Assembly (NCBI RefSeq): GCF_001570805.1 | Contig: NZ_BCSJ01000015.1 | Location: 496,001 to 560,000, forward strand | Reading direction: 5' to 3' | Length of the DNA stretch: 64,000 nt | Source: Brevibacterium epidermidis NBRC 14811 | Lineage (GTDB): Bacteria > Actinomycetota > Actinomycetes > Actinomycetales > Brevibacteriaceae | Shown: in pieces, positions 47,460-55,505 of the stretch | Position numbering within the stretch: the first letter of the stretch is position 1 | How the letters are laid out: every line of letters begins with the position of its first letter | The notes under the pieces: model-generated | Database searches by the model: none | Told to the model about the DNA's origin: nothing | Seen by the model: only the letters and a program-made list of their open reading frames with translations | Translations under genes and position numbers: made by a program

Positions 47460-48650
47460 CTACCCAGAGGATCTTGCGTTCCTTGTGACGAGGATCGCAC
47501 AAGGAATGTAGAGCGCAGCGGCGCAGAACCATAGAGTGCCATCGGCGTCTATCTGACTCAGGGCGAAGATCGTCGTGAAGGCAATAGGCCCGAGGATTGA
47601 TGTGAGGCTGTTGAGGCTAGCGAGGTGGCCTTGCAGCCGGCCTTGGTGCTGCTCGGGAGTACGTTGGGAGAGCAGTGTCTGCAGGGCCGGGACCGTGATA
47701 CCTCCGACTCCGAGTGCTGCGAGGATGGGCATCATCGCCCAGGAGCCGGTGACGAATGCGAGACCTATGAGACCCGACGCGTCGGCGACAATGCCGAGAT
47801 AGATCGTTCTAGTTTCGCCGAGTCGCGTCACGACCCGTCCGGTGAGGACGGCCTGAACAAGCACCTGCACCAGACCGAAGAGGGACAAGGAAATCCCGAC
47901 TTCGACGGGGCTCCAGTCGAGACGTTGTTGCGTGAACAGAACCCACGTCGAGCCGGGGGCCTGGCCGATGAGCTGTACGAGGCCGAAAGCCGCAATGAGG
48001 GGCACCACCCCCTGGATAGCTTGGAGTCGAAAAGGCGCCGACGTCGATGCTGACTCCTGTGACTTGATTGGGAGATCTGGTCTTGTCTCGTGCAGCATGC
48101 TCAAGCTGAGAGTGAGATTCACCGCCGTCAGGAGAGCGGCTACGAGGAACGGCAAATGGGGTGAGAAGCCACCGAAGAGACCGCCGATTACCGGGCCGGC
48201 GATCATTCCTCCGCCGTAGCACGCCCCGAGCCATCCGTATCGCTTGGCCCGCTCTGCGGGTGGGGTGACGTCGGCGATCACGGTGGCGGTCACGGCATTT
48301 GTTGCCCCGGTGATGCCCGCGACAGCCCGTGCTACGTAGAAGACCCAGAGGGTCGAAGTCAAGGCCAGAATGAGATAGTCGACAGTCGCGCCGGCCAAGG
48401 AAGCCAACAGTACTCGACGGCGGCCGAAGCGATCGGACAGTCTGCCCAGTACCGGAGCGCAAAGGAACTGCATTACCGCGTAGAGCGCGGTAAGCAATCC
48501 GACATGCATGGGGATAGTGCTTGCGGCCGAGCCGACCTGACCCAGTAGTGCGGGCAGGATCGGGAGAACCAGGCCTAGCCCCACGGCGTCGAGGCTGGCG
48601 GTAGTGAGCACCATGGCGACGGTTCCGCTGTGTGGGTGACGAGGTTGCAC
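47460..48650 (-). CDS. tetA: TetA-type major facilitator efflux pump
   Basis: A protein of 396 residues with 12 hydrophobic segments. TetA-family markers are LDAVGLGLVLPILPALL (helix 1), GRLSDRFGRRRVLLASLAGATVDYL (loop 2-3 motif A) and GITGATNAVTATVIADVTPPAERAKRYGWLGACYGGGMIAGPVIGGL. The class is closest in pattern to actinobacterial Tet(Z)/Tet(33). GTG 48650 is preferred because longer frames translate the operators; ATG 48614 is the alternative. It faces a TetR gene with tet-like operators between, so tetracycline export is the best guess; another drug is possible. Confidence 0.85.
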   Translation of the reverse strand: MQPRHPHSGTVAMVLTTASLDAVGLGLVLPILPALLGQVGSAASTIPMHVGLLTALYAVMQFLCAPVLGRLSDRFGRRRVLLASLAGATVDYLILALTSTLWVFYVARAVAGITGATNAVTATVIADVTPPAERAKRYGWLGACYGGGMIAGPVIGGLFGGFSPHLPFLVAALLTAVNLTLSLSMLHETRPDLPIKSQESASTSAPFRLQAIQGVVPLIAAFGLVQLIGQAPGSTWVLFTQQRLDWSPVEVGISLSLFGLVQVLVQAVLTGRVVTRLGETRTIYLGIVADASGLIGLAFVTGSWAMMPILAALGVGGITVPALQTLLSQRTPEQHQGRLQGHLASLNSLTSILGPIAFTTIFALSQIDADGTLWFCAAALYIPCAILVTRNARSSG

Positions 48651-48679
48651 TTTATCAACGATAAAGTTATCGATGATAA
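48649..48679. promoter_or_regulatory. Two tet-like operators
   Basis: ACTTTATCAACGATAAAGT (48649-48667) is a perfect 8-3-8 dyad that covers the tetA start region. TTATCGATGATAA (48667-48679) is a perfect 5-3-5 dyad that overlaps the TAAAGT -10 box (48677-48682) of tetR. The TATC-N3-GATA core matches the classical tetO layout. Confidence 0.85.
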
Positions 48680-48688
48680 AGTTCAAGT

Positions 48689-49270
48689 ATGACTCAGGTG
48701 CGGACACGGCTGGACCGAACGGCAGTTCTCTGCGGTGCTCGCGAGGTTCTCGACAGAACTGGGCTTGACGGCTTCACGACCCGCGCATTGGCGGCCCACC
48801 TGCAGGTGCGGCAGCCGGGGCTCTACTGGCATTTCCCCACGAAGGCTGATTTGTTGTCTGCGCTGGCTGCGGACATTCTCGAGCGTGAACACCATGCTTC
48901 GTTGCCAGAGCCAGGTGAAGGGTGGGAAGCGTTTCTGATGCGCAACGCACGAAGCTTCCGCACAGCGCTTCACGCCGTGCGTGACGGTGCGCGATTGCAC
49001 GCAGGGTACCATCGGAGGCCCTGCAGTGAGTCGAGCAACCTCTCTGAGGCGCCCAGCCAACAGATTAGGCTACTCGTGAATCAAGGCTTCGAAGAGCACT
49101 CCGCTATCAGCGCGCTGATAGCAATCAGTCGATACACGGTCGGTGTTGTATTAGAAGAACAGGCCGGAGTACGCGACGACATCGACAAGACCGATAACGA
49201 CGACACTTTTGAATTTGGGCTCACTGCTCTGGTCGATGGACTGGCCGCAGGTCTTGAAAAACCTTTGTGA
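48689..49270 (+). CDS. tetR: TetR repressor of the adjacent efflux pump
   Basis: A protein of 193 residues, classical TetR type. The N-terminus LDRTAVLCGAREVLDRTGLDGFTTRALAAHLQVRQPGLYWHFPTKADLL closely follows the Tn10-type LxxxKVI..[32 protein letters not shown]. The C-terminal domain includes RDGARLHAGYHRRP and ISRYTVGVVLEEQA, as in tetracycline-binding TetRs. ATG 48689 is 6 nt after TAAAGT, giving a leaderless message. Confidence 0.9.
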   Translation: MTQVRTRLDRTAVLCGAREVLDRTGLDGFTTRALAAHLQVRQPGLYWHFPTKADLLSALAADILEREHHASLPEPGEGWEAFLMRNARSFRTALHAVRDGARLHAGYHRRPCSESSNLSEAPSQQIRLLVNQGFEEHSAISALIAISRYTVGVVLEEQAGVRDDIDKTDNDDTFEFGLTALVDGLAAGLEKPL

Positions 49271-49675
49271 CTCATCTCATCGTGGCGTCCCGGATCTCCT
49301 TGAGGCTGCAGGCGCAGAGCAAGGCTATTGACCCATCTGAAACTCACTTTGTCGAGATGCTGAGCTGTGCCCGACGCCGCATCATGGCTATCAGCGCCCG
49401 TCCGTCCCGCTTCACTTCTTCTCCGAGGCCCCTCGAGCGGTAGCAGCCGACCGCGCCTGTATTTGATCGTCGGATCACAGTGTGACACTTTTGCAGCCCG
49501 ACCTCTTCGGCGGAGATGAGAGGTATCCCCGAGAGGCGCAGTCCGACCCTGGGCCCCCGGTTGTTCGTATCGGACCTCTGCGTCAGGACGGGGCTTGCAC
49601 CTGCGTCGAGCAGTTCTGATTTTCCTTCCTCGCCCCGCCCCGGAGGAGCAGATGAGCTCGTTCCTGGCCACCTCC
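49271..49675. other. Gap without a supported gene
   Basis: About 400 bp. A minus-strand frame contains KCHTVIRRSNTGAVGCYR followed by an Arg/Lys-rich segment. This faintly recalls the PCHRVIR..GGYR end of O6-methylguanine methyltransferases, but the rest does not fit. It may be a decayed gene. Nothing else was seen. Confidence 0.3.
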
Positions 49676-50158
49676 TCAGCCTGTGGAAGAGATCGCCAGG
49701 GCTGTAAGCGCGACAATGCTTGAGAGGGTGCGGGCGTGGTTCCATGTGTTCCAGCGGGCCTCGAAATCCTGGCGAGCCCTGCACTGTTGCTGCTCAGTAT
49801 CGGCGGGAGCCACCTCGAGAGCACGGTTCAGAGGCACATTCCCGGCGGCGGTGATGACGAAGGTGAGCACTGAGCAGGCAGCGCCCGCGACGAGCCAGCC
49901 GAGAGGTGTCGGCTCTTCTCGACCGATGATCATGATCGCGCTTGCTATGGCGGTGAGCGGTGCGGCGCAGAAGACGCTGAGGAACCAAACGTTCGGGATC
50001 GTCCTATTGATAGCGCGGAATGCTCGGACGTAGCTGCGGTCGTCCATGCCTCGGAACCCAGGGCAGATTGCGCAGGAGAACACGAAGAACAGGCCGGCCA
50101 GCAGCCCGTTGGTGATGAGGGAGACCGCGAGCACCGCCGTGGATGCGAAAGCGAACAC
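49676..50158 (-). CDS. DUF1772 (anthrone-oxygenase-like) membrane protein
   Basis: A protein of 160 residues with four hydrophobic helices. The DUF1772 pattern is clear: NGLLAGLFFVFSCAICPGFRGMDDRSYVRAFRAINRTIPN, and NVPLNRALE between helices 3 and 4, then WNTWNHARTL before the last helix. Members are often co-encoded with NmrA-like reductases, as here (5-nt gap to the upstream gene). Fungal anthrone oxygenases belong to the superfamily; bacterial roles are mostly unknown. Confidence 0.88.
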   Translation of the reverse strand: MFAFASTAVLAVSLITNGLLAGLFFVFSCAICPGFRGMDDRSYVRAFRAINRTIPNVWFLSVFCAAPLTAIASAIMIIGREEPTPLGWLVAGAACSVLTFVITAAGNVPLNRALEVAPADTEQQQCRARQDFEARWNTWNHARTLSSIVALTALAISSTG

Positions 50159-50163
50159 GATGC

Positions 50164-51033
50164 TTACTCAGCGCGTGGGGCGAGCAGACGATCCAGGGTG
50201 ACGTCGATGCTCGTCTCCACTCGGATGCTGCGGTCGCCGCGCGGCGCGAGCAGCCCCTGTTCGCCGGCCCGGTACAGCTCGGCGAGGCTCGCTGCGATGT
50301 GCGGGCGGAACCCCGCATCGATCAGCGCGTCGGCCCAGGCCTCCTCCGGCATCATGGCGACATGTAGCTCGCGCCCGAGGCCCTCACCGAGCATCGTGGC
50401 GACATCACGTTCCGTGTAGGAGGGGCCGATGATATCGATGGCCTCGCTACGGGCGGGCGGTGAGAGTAGCATCTGGGCGGCTACGGCTCCTATGTCGCGG
50501 GTCGCGACCATGGGAAGCGGTACGTCGGCTGACGCCGCGAACACCGGATAGATGCCGGTGCTTCGGGCGACGTCAATCACGTCGGTCACTTTCTCCTGGA
50601 AGTGACCCGAACGCAGCGCGGTCGCTATAGTACCGGTCGCGAGGAGTGCCTGCTCCAATCGGTGCAGCCCCGTGATCGGGCCGGTGCCTTGGGCCAGGTC
50701 TGCTCCACCTGATGAGAGCAAGATGACGTGCGGTACCTGCTGAGCAGCGACCGCACCCGTGATCGAAGCGATCAGCGCGTCGGCGTGAGCTTCGAGGTTA
50801 TCGGCGCACAGATTGAACGGCAACAGCACGAAGAGCCCTGCTACGTCGTCGAGCGCATCGCTCAACACCGCCTGATCTTCCAGCGAGGTGATCCGTGTCT
50901 CGGCGCCTTGTGTCTCCCACGCTTCCGCATCCGACTTACGGCGCACGAGAACCCGTACGTCGACCCCTGCATTGAGCAGTATCTGTGCGGTCACCGATCC
51001 GACTCTGCCCGTGGCCCCTGCGATGGCATACAT
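50164..51033 (-). CDS. NmrA-like NAD(P)-binding oxidoreductase
   Basis: A protein of 289 residues. MYAIAGATGRVGSVTAQILLNAG is the Gly-rich NAD(P) loop. VRVLVRRKSDAEAW continues the Rossmann strand with an Arg likely to prefer NADP(H). HVILLSSGGADLAQGTGPITGLHRLEQALLATG is the NmrA-type active-region substitute, without YxxxK. AAGGGAGG precedes ATG 51033. It is divergent from an AraC regulator that probably controls it and the DUF1772 gene. Confidence 0.88.
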   Translation of the reverse strand: MYAIAGATGRVGSVTAQILLNAGVDVRVLVRRKSDAEAWETQGAETRITSLEDQAVLSDALDDVAGLFVLLPFNLCADNLEAHADALIASITGAVAAQQVPHVILLSSGGADLAQGTGPITGLHRLEQALLATGTIATALRSGHFQEKVTDVIDVARSTGIYPVFAASADVPLPMVATRDIGAVAAQMLLSPPARSEAIDIIGPSYTERDVATMLGEGLGRELHVAMMPEEAWADALIDAGFRPHIAASLAELYRAGEQGLLAPRGDRSIRVETSIDVTLDRLLAPRAE

Positions 51034-51177
51034 GATGGTTCCTCCCTTAAGTGCTACTTGACGGTTCTTCTACGTTATGCGTCGACACCCGGCGATACCA
51101 TGCTCGAATAAGCACATTTCTTGCTCATTCGTCTGGTTTTGCGGTGAATCTGCTTATTCATGTGGCACGATTGCGGC

Positions 51178-52134
51178 ATGGAAGTCATCCCGCGCGCTGA
51201 GCATCAGGATCGGCTGGCGCGCGTGCTCCACACGCTCCGGATGTGCAGTACCTTCTACTGCCATGCCGAGCTCTCGGAGCCGTGGGCGCTGGAGATGCCC
51301 GCGATCGCCGACTCGGTGAGCTTCCACGTCGTCACCGCAGGGACGTGCTGGCTACGCTTGCCCGAAGCCGATCCGATCGAGATGCGCGCTGGAGACCTCG
51401 CCCTTGTTCCTCACGGCCTGGGACATGACCTGCTGAGCGAAGCCGACGCGCACCACGGCCCGAGGGTTGACCAGCTGCCCCAGGAGTATGTGAATCCCCG
51501 GTATTCGATACTCAAATATGGGGGTCCTGGCCGTGCAGCGCAGTTGATCTGCGGCATTGTGTCGTTCGACGATCCCGCCGCCCGCGAGTTGATGCGCACT
51601 CTGCCTGCTGTGCTCTTCATCGGTGGTGACACACTCTCTACAGCGTCCTCGATCAAGGACACGTTGCGTCTTATGGCGGGCGAGCTTTCCCACCCACAGA
51701 TCGGCGGCGAAGCCGTCGCTACCAGGCTTGCCGACATTCTCGTCGTTCAAGCGATCCGCTCCTGGCTCATGAACGGTGCGACAACGCCTGCAGGTTGGTT
51801 GCGCGCACTTGAAGACGAGAGAATCGGCCGTGTGATCGAAGCAATCCACCATAATCCCGGCAATGAGTGGAGCCTCGACCGCCTCGCACAGCTTGCGACG
51901 ATGTCGAGGTCGTCGTTCAGCAACCGCTTCACGACACTGACTGGTGAAGCACCGATCGCATACCTCACTCGCTGGCGTATGAGCATTGCCGCATCAAGGT
52001 TGCGTGACGAGGACATCACCGCCACCCGTCTGGCAGCCGAACTGGGATACCGATCGGAGGCTGCGTTCAATCGCGCCTTCACCCGAATTAACGGACAGAC
52101 CCCCGGATCCGTCCGTCGAAGACAGCGGCAATAG
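51178..52134 (+). CDS. AraC-family regulator with cupin-like sensor
   Basis: A protein of 318 residues. ATG 51178 is preferred over 51160 because CACGAT ends 6 nt upstream. The N-terminal 170 residues form an AraC-binding cupin domain (SVSFHVVTAGTCWLRL, then MRAGDLALVPHGLGHDL). The C-terminal double helix-turn-helix is about residues 218-318: WSLDRLAQLATMSRSSFSNRFTTLTGEAPIAYLTRWRM, and RLAAELGYRSEAAFNRAFTRINGQTPG. It likely activates the divergent NmrA/DUF1772 pair, whose substrate may be sensed by the cupin. Confidence 0.92.
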   Translation: MEVIPRAEHQDRLARVLHTLRMCSTFYCHAELSEPWALEMPAIADSVSFHVVTAGTCWLRLPEADPIEMRAGDLALVPHGLGHDLLSEADAHHGPRVDQLPQEYVNPRYSILKYGGPGRAAQLICGIVSFDDPAARELMRTLPAVLFIGGDTLSTASSIKDTLRLMAGELSHPQIGGEAVATRLADILVVQAIRSWLMNGATTPAGWLRALEDERIGRVIEAIHHNPGNEWSLDRLAQLATMSRSSFSNRFTTLTGEAPIAYLTRWRMSIAASRLRDEDITATRLAAELGYRSEAAFNRAFTRINGQTPGSVRRRQRQ

Positions 52135-52150
52135 CCGAAGCGCGACAGCA

Positions 52151-52585
52151 CTACTGCTCCGAGGTGTCCTCGTCGATGCGGCGGTGGAGTAGAGCGCGAA
52201 CGTACCCGAACCCTGCGATGGCATGGAGGACGATCCCGGCGATTCAGACGACAGCGCCTGCAGTTCCAACTGGGTGGAGCCCGGAGCCCGACGAGCGCGA
52301 GGCCTGACATGAGCACGGCGGTGCGCACCTTCCCGACGCGAGAGGCCTTCGGCGCTCCTCCGGGGCGGGTCACCAGGTAGAGAACGGCGAGTGCAACGTC
52401 GACGGCGGCGATCACGAGAACCACTCCGAGGTCGATGTGGCCTGCTACGGCGAGAGCGAGTGCGATCGTTGCCACACCGATGCGGTCGGCGACCGGGTCT
52501 AGGACGGCTCCCGCCGCGCTGGTCTGGTTCAGGGCGCGGGCGAGATAGCCATCGACCCAATCGCTGGCGCCGAAGATCGCCAGGA
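52151..52585 (-). pseudogene. CDP-alcohol phosphatidyltransferase remnant
   Basis: The family signature D-x2-DG-x2-AR-x8-G-x3-D-x3-D is intact in SDWVDGYLARALNQTSAAG plus AVLDPVADR. Hydrophobic helices follow. A frameshift occurs after MSGLALVG, and the restored frame (GLHPVGTAGAVV) meets TGA, where a Trp is expected, before IAGIVLHAIAGFGYVRALLHRRIDED and the stop at 52151. The 5' end was replaced by an ISL3 transposase fragment. The gene would have made a phospholipid-synthesis enzyme (PgsA-like); it is now dead. Confidence 0.8.
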
Positions 52586-53150
52586 GTACGACGGTGACGT
52601 ACTTGTCGCCACGCCTGGTGTGTCGCCAGACGTGCCCATCGACGCCAATGACCTTCACGCCCTCAAACCGCGTGGGGTCGTTGATCAGCAGCCGCTTGCC
52701 TTCAGCCAGGACCGCGTTGGTGGCGGTGTCCCACGCGACCCCGAGTCCCTCGGCGACACGGGCGACGGTGAGGTGTGCGACCACGATCCCTTCCAGCGCC
52801 CACCGCAGCCCGGTGCGCGAGAGCTTCGCGTGTGGCTCCGCCGCGGCGCTGGTGTCTTGGCGCCACACGTGTCTGCAGTCGGCACAGCGGTAGCGGCGCA
52901 CTACAACTTCCAGCACGGTCGGTCGCCAGCCCAGCGGCTGGTGGGCCAACCGCCGGATCACGGTGTCACGAGCAGCGCCTTCGCTGCCGCACCGTCGGCA
53001 CCACTGATCTGGTTCCACCACGCGGCACGCGAGGACCGCACGATCCGGTTCAAGTCGTTGTCCGGTCACGCTCAGACCGAGGCCGTCGAGTCGAGCGAAG
53101 GCGGTCAGGTCAAGTCGGCCGAAGCCAGCCGGCGGGGTAGCGTCGGACAC
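52586..53150 (-). pseudogene. ISL3-family transposase, 5' fragment
   Basis: About 188 N-terminal codons from GTG 53150. It has the zinc-finger region CRRCGSEGAARDTV and CADCRHVW, the HTH part and the first catalytic Asp in KVIGVDGHVWRHTRRGDKYVTVV. The rest of the transposase, including the other two acidic residues, is missing. At about 52585 the frame runs directly into the CDP-alcohol phosphatidyltransferase remnant without a stop, so a chimeric frame of 467 codons continues to 51747, partly antisense to the AraC gene. Confidence 0.82.
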
Positions 53151-53490
53151 GTCGAGGTCTTTCGGATGGATGGCGTAGGAACCTCCGTCGTCGCGAGACC
53201 TCGACGTCTATCTGCGGACCGACGCGCCCGGCCGACCTACACCATCATCTGAGAAGACCCCTGAAACGTCTTCGACGACGACGGGACCGGCGAGGAGGAG
53301 GGCGCGGTGAGCTAAAGGAATGGAGCTTGCTCGGCTTCGACACCGCCGCAAGCTCCGGTGAAACGATCGGTACTGGTCGGTCGTCGGTCACCACCGGATG
53401 GCGGCGTCCCCCACGCTCGGCGTTTGCGCAGGTCAGCGGTTCGTTCGCCCAGTGGGCGCATCAAGCGATAGACGCAAAGCCGACGTGATT

Positions 53491-53520
53491 AGGTCGTCGG
53501 TTCGATTCCGACAGGCGGCT
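53491..53520 (+). tRNA. tRNA-Thr, 3' fragment only
   Basis: The sequence AGGTC, then GTCGG-TTCGATT-CCGAC (a complete T arm), then AGGCGGC and T as acceptor 3' strand and discriminator. This matches the end of actinobacterial tRNA-Thr, whose 5' strand would be GCCGCCT. The matching 5' strand, D arm and anticodon arm are absent upstream. A terminator hairpin follows, as after a real tRNA gene. It looks like a tRNA-derived attachment site or a recombination remnant. Confidence 0.7.
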
Positions 53521-53525
53521 CCGGC

Positions 53526-53567
53526 GAACAGCCCCTGACCTGCGGAAACGCAGGGCAGGGGCTGTTC
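53526..53567 (+). terminator. Terminator after the tRNA-Thr fragment
   Basis: GAACAGCCCCTG (53526-53537) pairs with CAGGGGCTGTTC (53556-53567), with an inner CCTGCG/CGCAGG stem capped by GAAA. It is the terminator of the truncated tRNA gene. Confidence 0.8.
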
Positions 53568-53778
53568 GGTTCTGGTGGTCGCGCGATGCGCTGGCCTCAC
53601 GGCTCTGCCCGACACCGACGTCGCTCTCCTCTGCGACGGACCCTCGCCGGCTGAGCGCTCGCGGCCGGCATCCTGTCCGTGTGCCGATAGGCCTCGCACC
53701 GCTCGGCAACGCAGCATGGCGTTGGGTCGCGACCTGGCGACGGCTCGGCGGGGCGCGATCGTCTCGTGCGTTGGCGGA

Positions 53779-54090
53779 CTACGGGAGCTTGGACGCGAGG
53801 ACGTCGGCCGCCAGAATCTCGGGTGCTGCGCTGAGGAGGTGCTGGTTGGCCATCAGGGCTGCGACGATGGCGCCGTTGGCGTGGGCGTCGCGAGCGGCCT
53901 CGTCGGGGAATGCATCGAAGATCCAGAAGGTGTCGGCGTGGGTCCTGACCGCGAACCAGACAATCGTTCCTACTTCTTCGTTGGCGAGTGCGACAGCGCC
54001 GGCGAGCAGATCGGCGAGCGCGTCGTGCTGTCCATCGGCCGCGACGATCTTGGCGACGAAGGCATACGGAAGTGATGCGGGTGTTGACAT
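53779..54090 (-). CDS. ABM-domain quinol monooxygenase-like protein
   Basis: A protein of 103 residues of the antibiotic-biosynthesis-monooxygenase fold: PYAFVAKIVAADGQHDALADLL, then GTIVWFAVRTHADTFWIFDAFPDEAARDAHANG, and a C-terminal helix. Such small dimers (YgiN-like) oxidise quinols or trim polyketides, or act as stress proteins. AAGGAG precedes ATG 54090. It is divergent from a GlxA-like regulator, 107 bp away, which probably controls it. Confidence 0.88.
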   Translation of the reverse strand: MSTPASLPYAFVAKIVAADGQHDALADLLAGAVALANEEVGTIVWFAVRTHADTFWIFDAFPDEAARDAHANGAIVAALMANQHLLSAAPEILAADVLASKLP

Positions 54091-54197
54091 GAGGGACTCT
54101 CCTTGGAGTCATGATTCTTCGTGTGACGAGTTCAGCGTATGACGAGCGAGGGCCGGTGGGTAGTGGCGTATACGGCAGTATTGCTATTGTTTACGGC

Positions 54198-55139
54198 ATG
54201 CGTATCGGACTGATCGCGATTGACGGCTGCTTCGGTTCGGCTATCGCGTCGATCATCGACATCGTGCGGGTGGCCGACGGAGCCCGCGGCGATGTCGACC
54301 CGCGGATCGACCCGATCGAACTCGCCATCCTCGGACCGAAACGGCGAGTGACCACGACGGCATCGATGACCCTGTCGGTGGACCACCCGCTGTCGGAGTC
54401 CGCAGAGTTCGACGTGGTCGTCGTCCCTGCGCTTGGAACCCTTACGGCCGCCGCTACCAACGACGCCCTCCAGAGCCGAGATGCTCGTTCGGTCATCGCC
54501 TCGCTCGGGCGCCTCGACGAGGCGACCACCCGGATCGCCGCGGCGTGCACCGGCGTGTTCGCTGTCGCCGAGACCGGACGGATGCATCATCGGCGGGCGA
54601 CGACCAGCTGGTTCCTGGGGCCGGAGTTCCTGAAGCGCTATCCGACCGTCGCCCTCGATCTCGACACCATGGTCGTGGTCGACGGGAACCTCGTCACCGC
54701 CGGCGCCGCGTTCGCCCATATCGACCTCGCGCTCTCACTCGTGCGATCGATCAGCCCCGACCTGGCCCAACACGTCGCCAAGCTCCTCATCATCGACGAG
54801 CGCCCGTCGCAGGCGGCCTTCGTCGCCTACGAACATCTCCGGCACGAGGACCCGATCGTCGTCGAGTTCGAACGCTTCGTGCGCGCCCGACTGGACGAAC
54901 CGTTCAACGTCGCCTTCGTCGCGCAGTCGCTCGGCACCAGCCGGCGCACCCTCGAACGACGAGTCCGTGCGGCGCTCAACCTCACTCCGCTCGGCTTCGT
55001 CCAACGGCTTCGCATCGAACGAGCTCGGCACCTCTCAGCAACCACGGACCTCACCTCCGCCGAGATCGCGCTACGGGTCGGCTACGCGAACGCCGAAACT
55101 CTGCGCTCCCTCCTGCGTAGGGAGCGACGCCGTTCCTGA
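54198..55139 (+). CDS. GlxA-like AraC regulator (DJ-1/PfpI plus AraC HTH)
   Basis: A protein of 313 residues. Residues about 1-190 form a DJ-1/PfpI-like domain (MRIGLIAIDGCFGSAIASIIDIV, then VVVVPALGTL and AAACTGVFAVAETG with Cys at the nucleophile elbow). Residues about 215-313 are the AraC double helix-turn-helix (FNVAFVAQSLGTSRRTLERRVRAALNLTPLGFVQRLRIERARHL). TATTGT ends 7 nt before ATG 54198, so the message is likely leaderless. The likely target is the divergent ABM monooxygenase gene. Confidence 0.9.
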   Translation: MRIGLIAIDGCFGSAIASIIDIVRVADGARGDVDPRIDPIELAILGPKRRVTTTASMTLSVDHPLSESAEFDVVVVPALGTLTAAATNDALQSRDARSVIASLGRLDEATTRIAAACTGVFAVAETGRMHHRRATTSWFLGPEFLKRYPTVALDLDTMVVVDGNLVTAGAAFAHIDLALSLVRSISPDLAQHVAKLLIIDERPSQAAFVAYEHLRHEDPIVVEFERFVRARLDEPFNVAFVAQSLGTSRRTLERRVRAALNLTPLGFVQRLRIERARHLSATTDLTSAEIALRVGYANAETLRSLLRRERRRS

Positions 55140-55505
55140 CCTATCGCCATGCCTGTAGCCGGTGTGCTAGTGCTCGACTGGAACCACCTCTCAGCACGTC
55201 GCGTCGACGCTCCTGCGTCGCCCCTGGACGACCCACTCGACACGCCCGCAGCACAGGCCATGTGACGTGTCCCGGCTTCCCGGACGGTCGGGGTTGGGTG
55301 GCTGTGATGTCGCTGCGTTCTCGTCGAGAGGATCAGCAGACCCGATCAGAGTCGATTGGGATAAGACGCGAAGGCGGTCAGGTCAGGGCGGCCGAAGCCG
55401 GCGGGCGGGGTAGCGTCGGACTCTCCATTTGAAGGCGCACCGTTCTTGACCGGATGCGTTTTGGCTCGTGGCGATCACCGTTCCGATCGTCGCAGTCTCC
55501 GATGT
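55140..55505. other. Gap with a second ISL3 transposase scrap
   Basis: About 360 bp without a gene. At 55368-55421, on the minus strand, it holds the first ~18 codons of an ISL3 transposase, close to 53094-53148 with a few changes (SDATPPAGFGRPDLTAF against SDATPPAGFGRLDLTAF). The similarity stops abruptly on both sides. The gap marks the edge of the accessory region. Confidence 0.7.

Noticed and set aside
49344..49784. An O6-methylguanine-DNA methyltransferase remnant on the minus strand.
   Set aside because: Only a CHTVIR-like stretch and a following basic segment fit. The usual PCHR context and the upstream domain are missing.
51747..53150. A functional 467-residue fusion protein.
   Set aside because: It joins half a transposase to a shifted, truncated phosphatidyltransferase, then runs antisense through the AraC gene. 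It is a chimera by accident.
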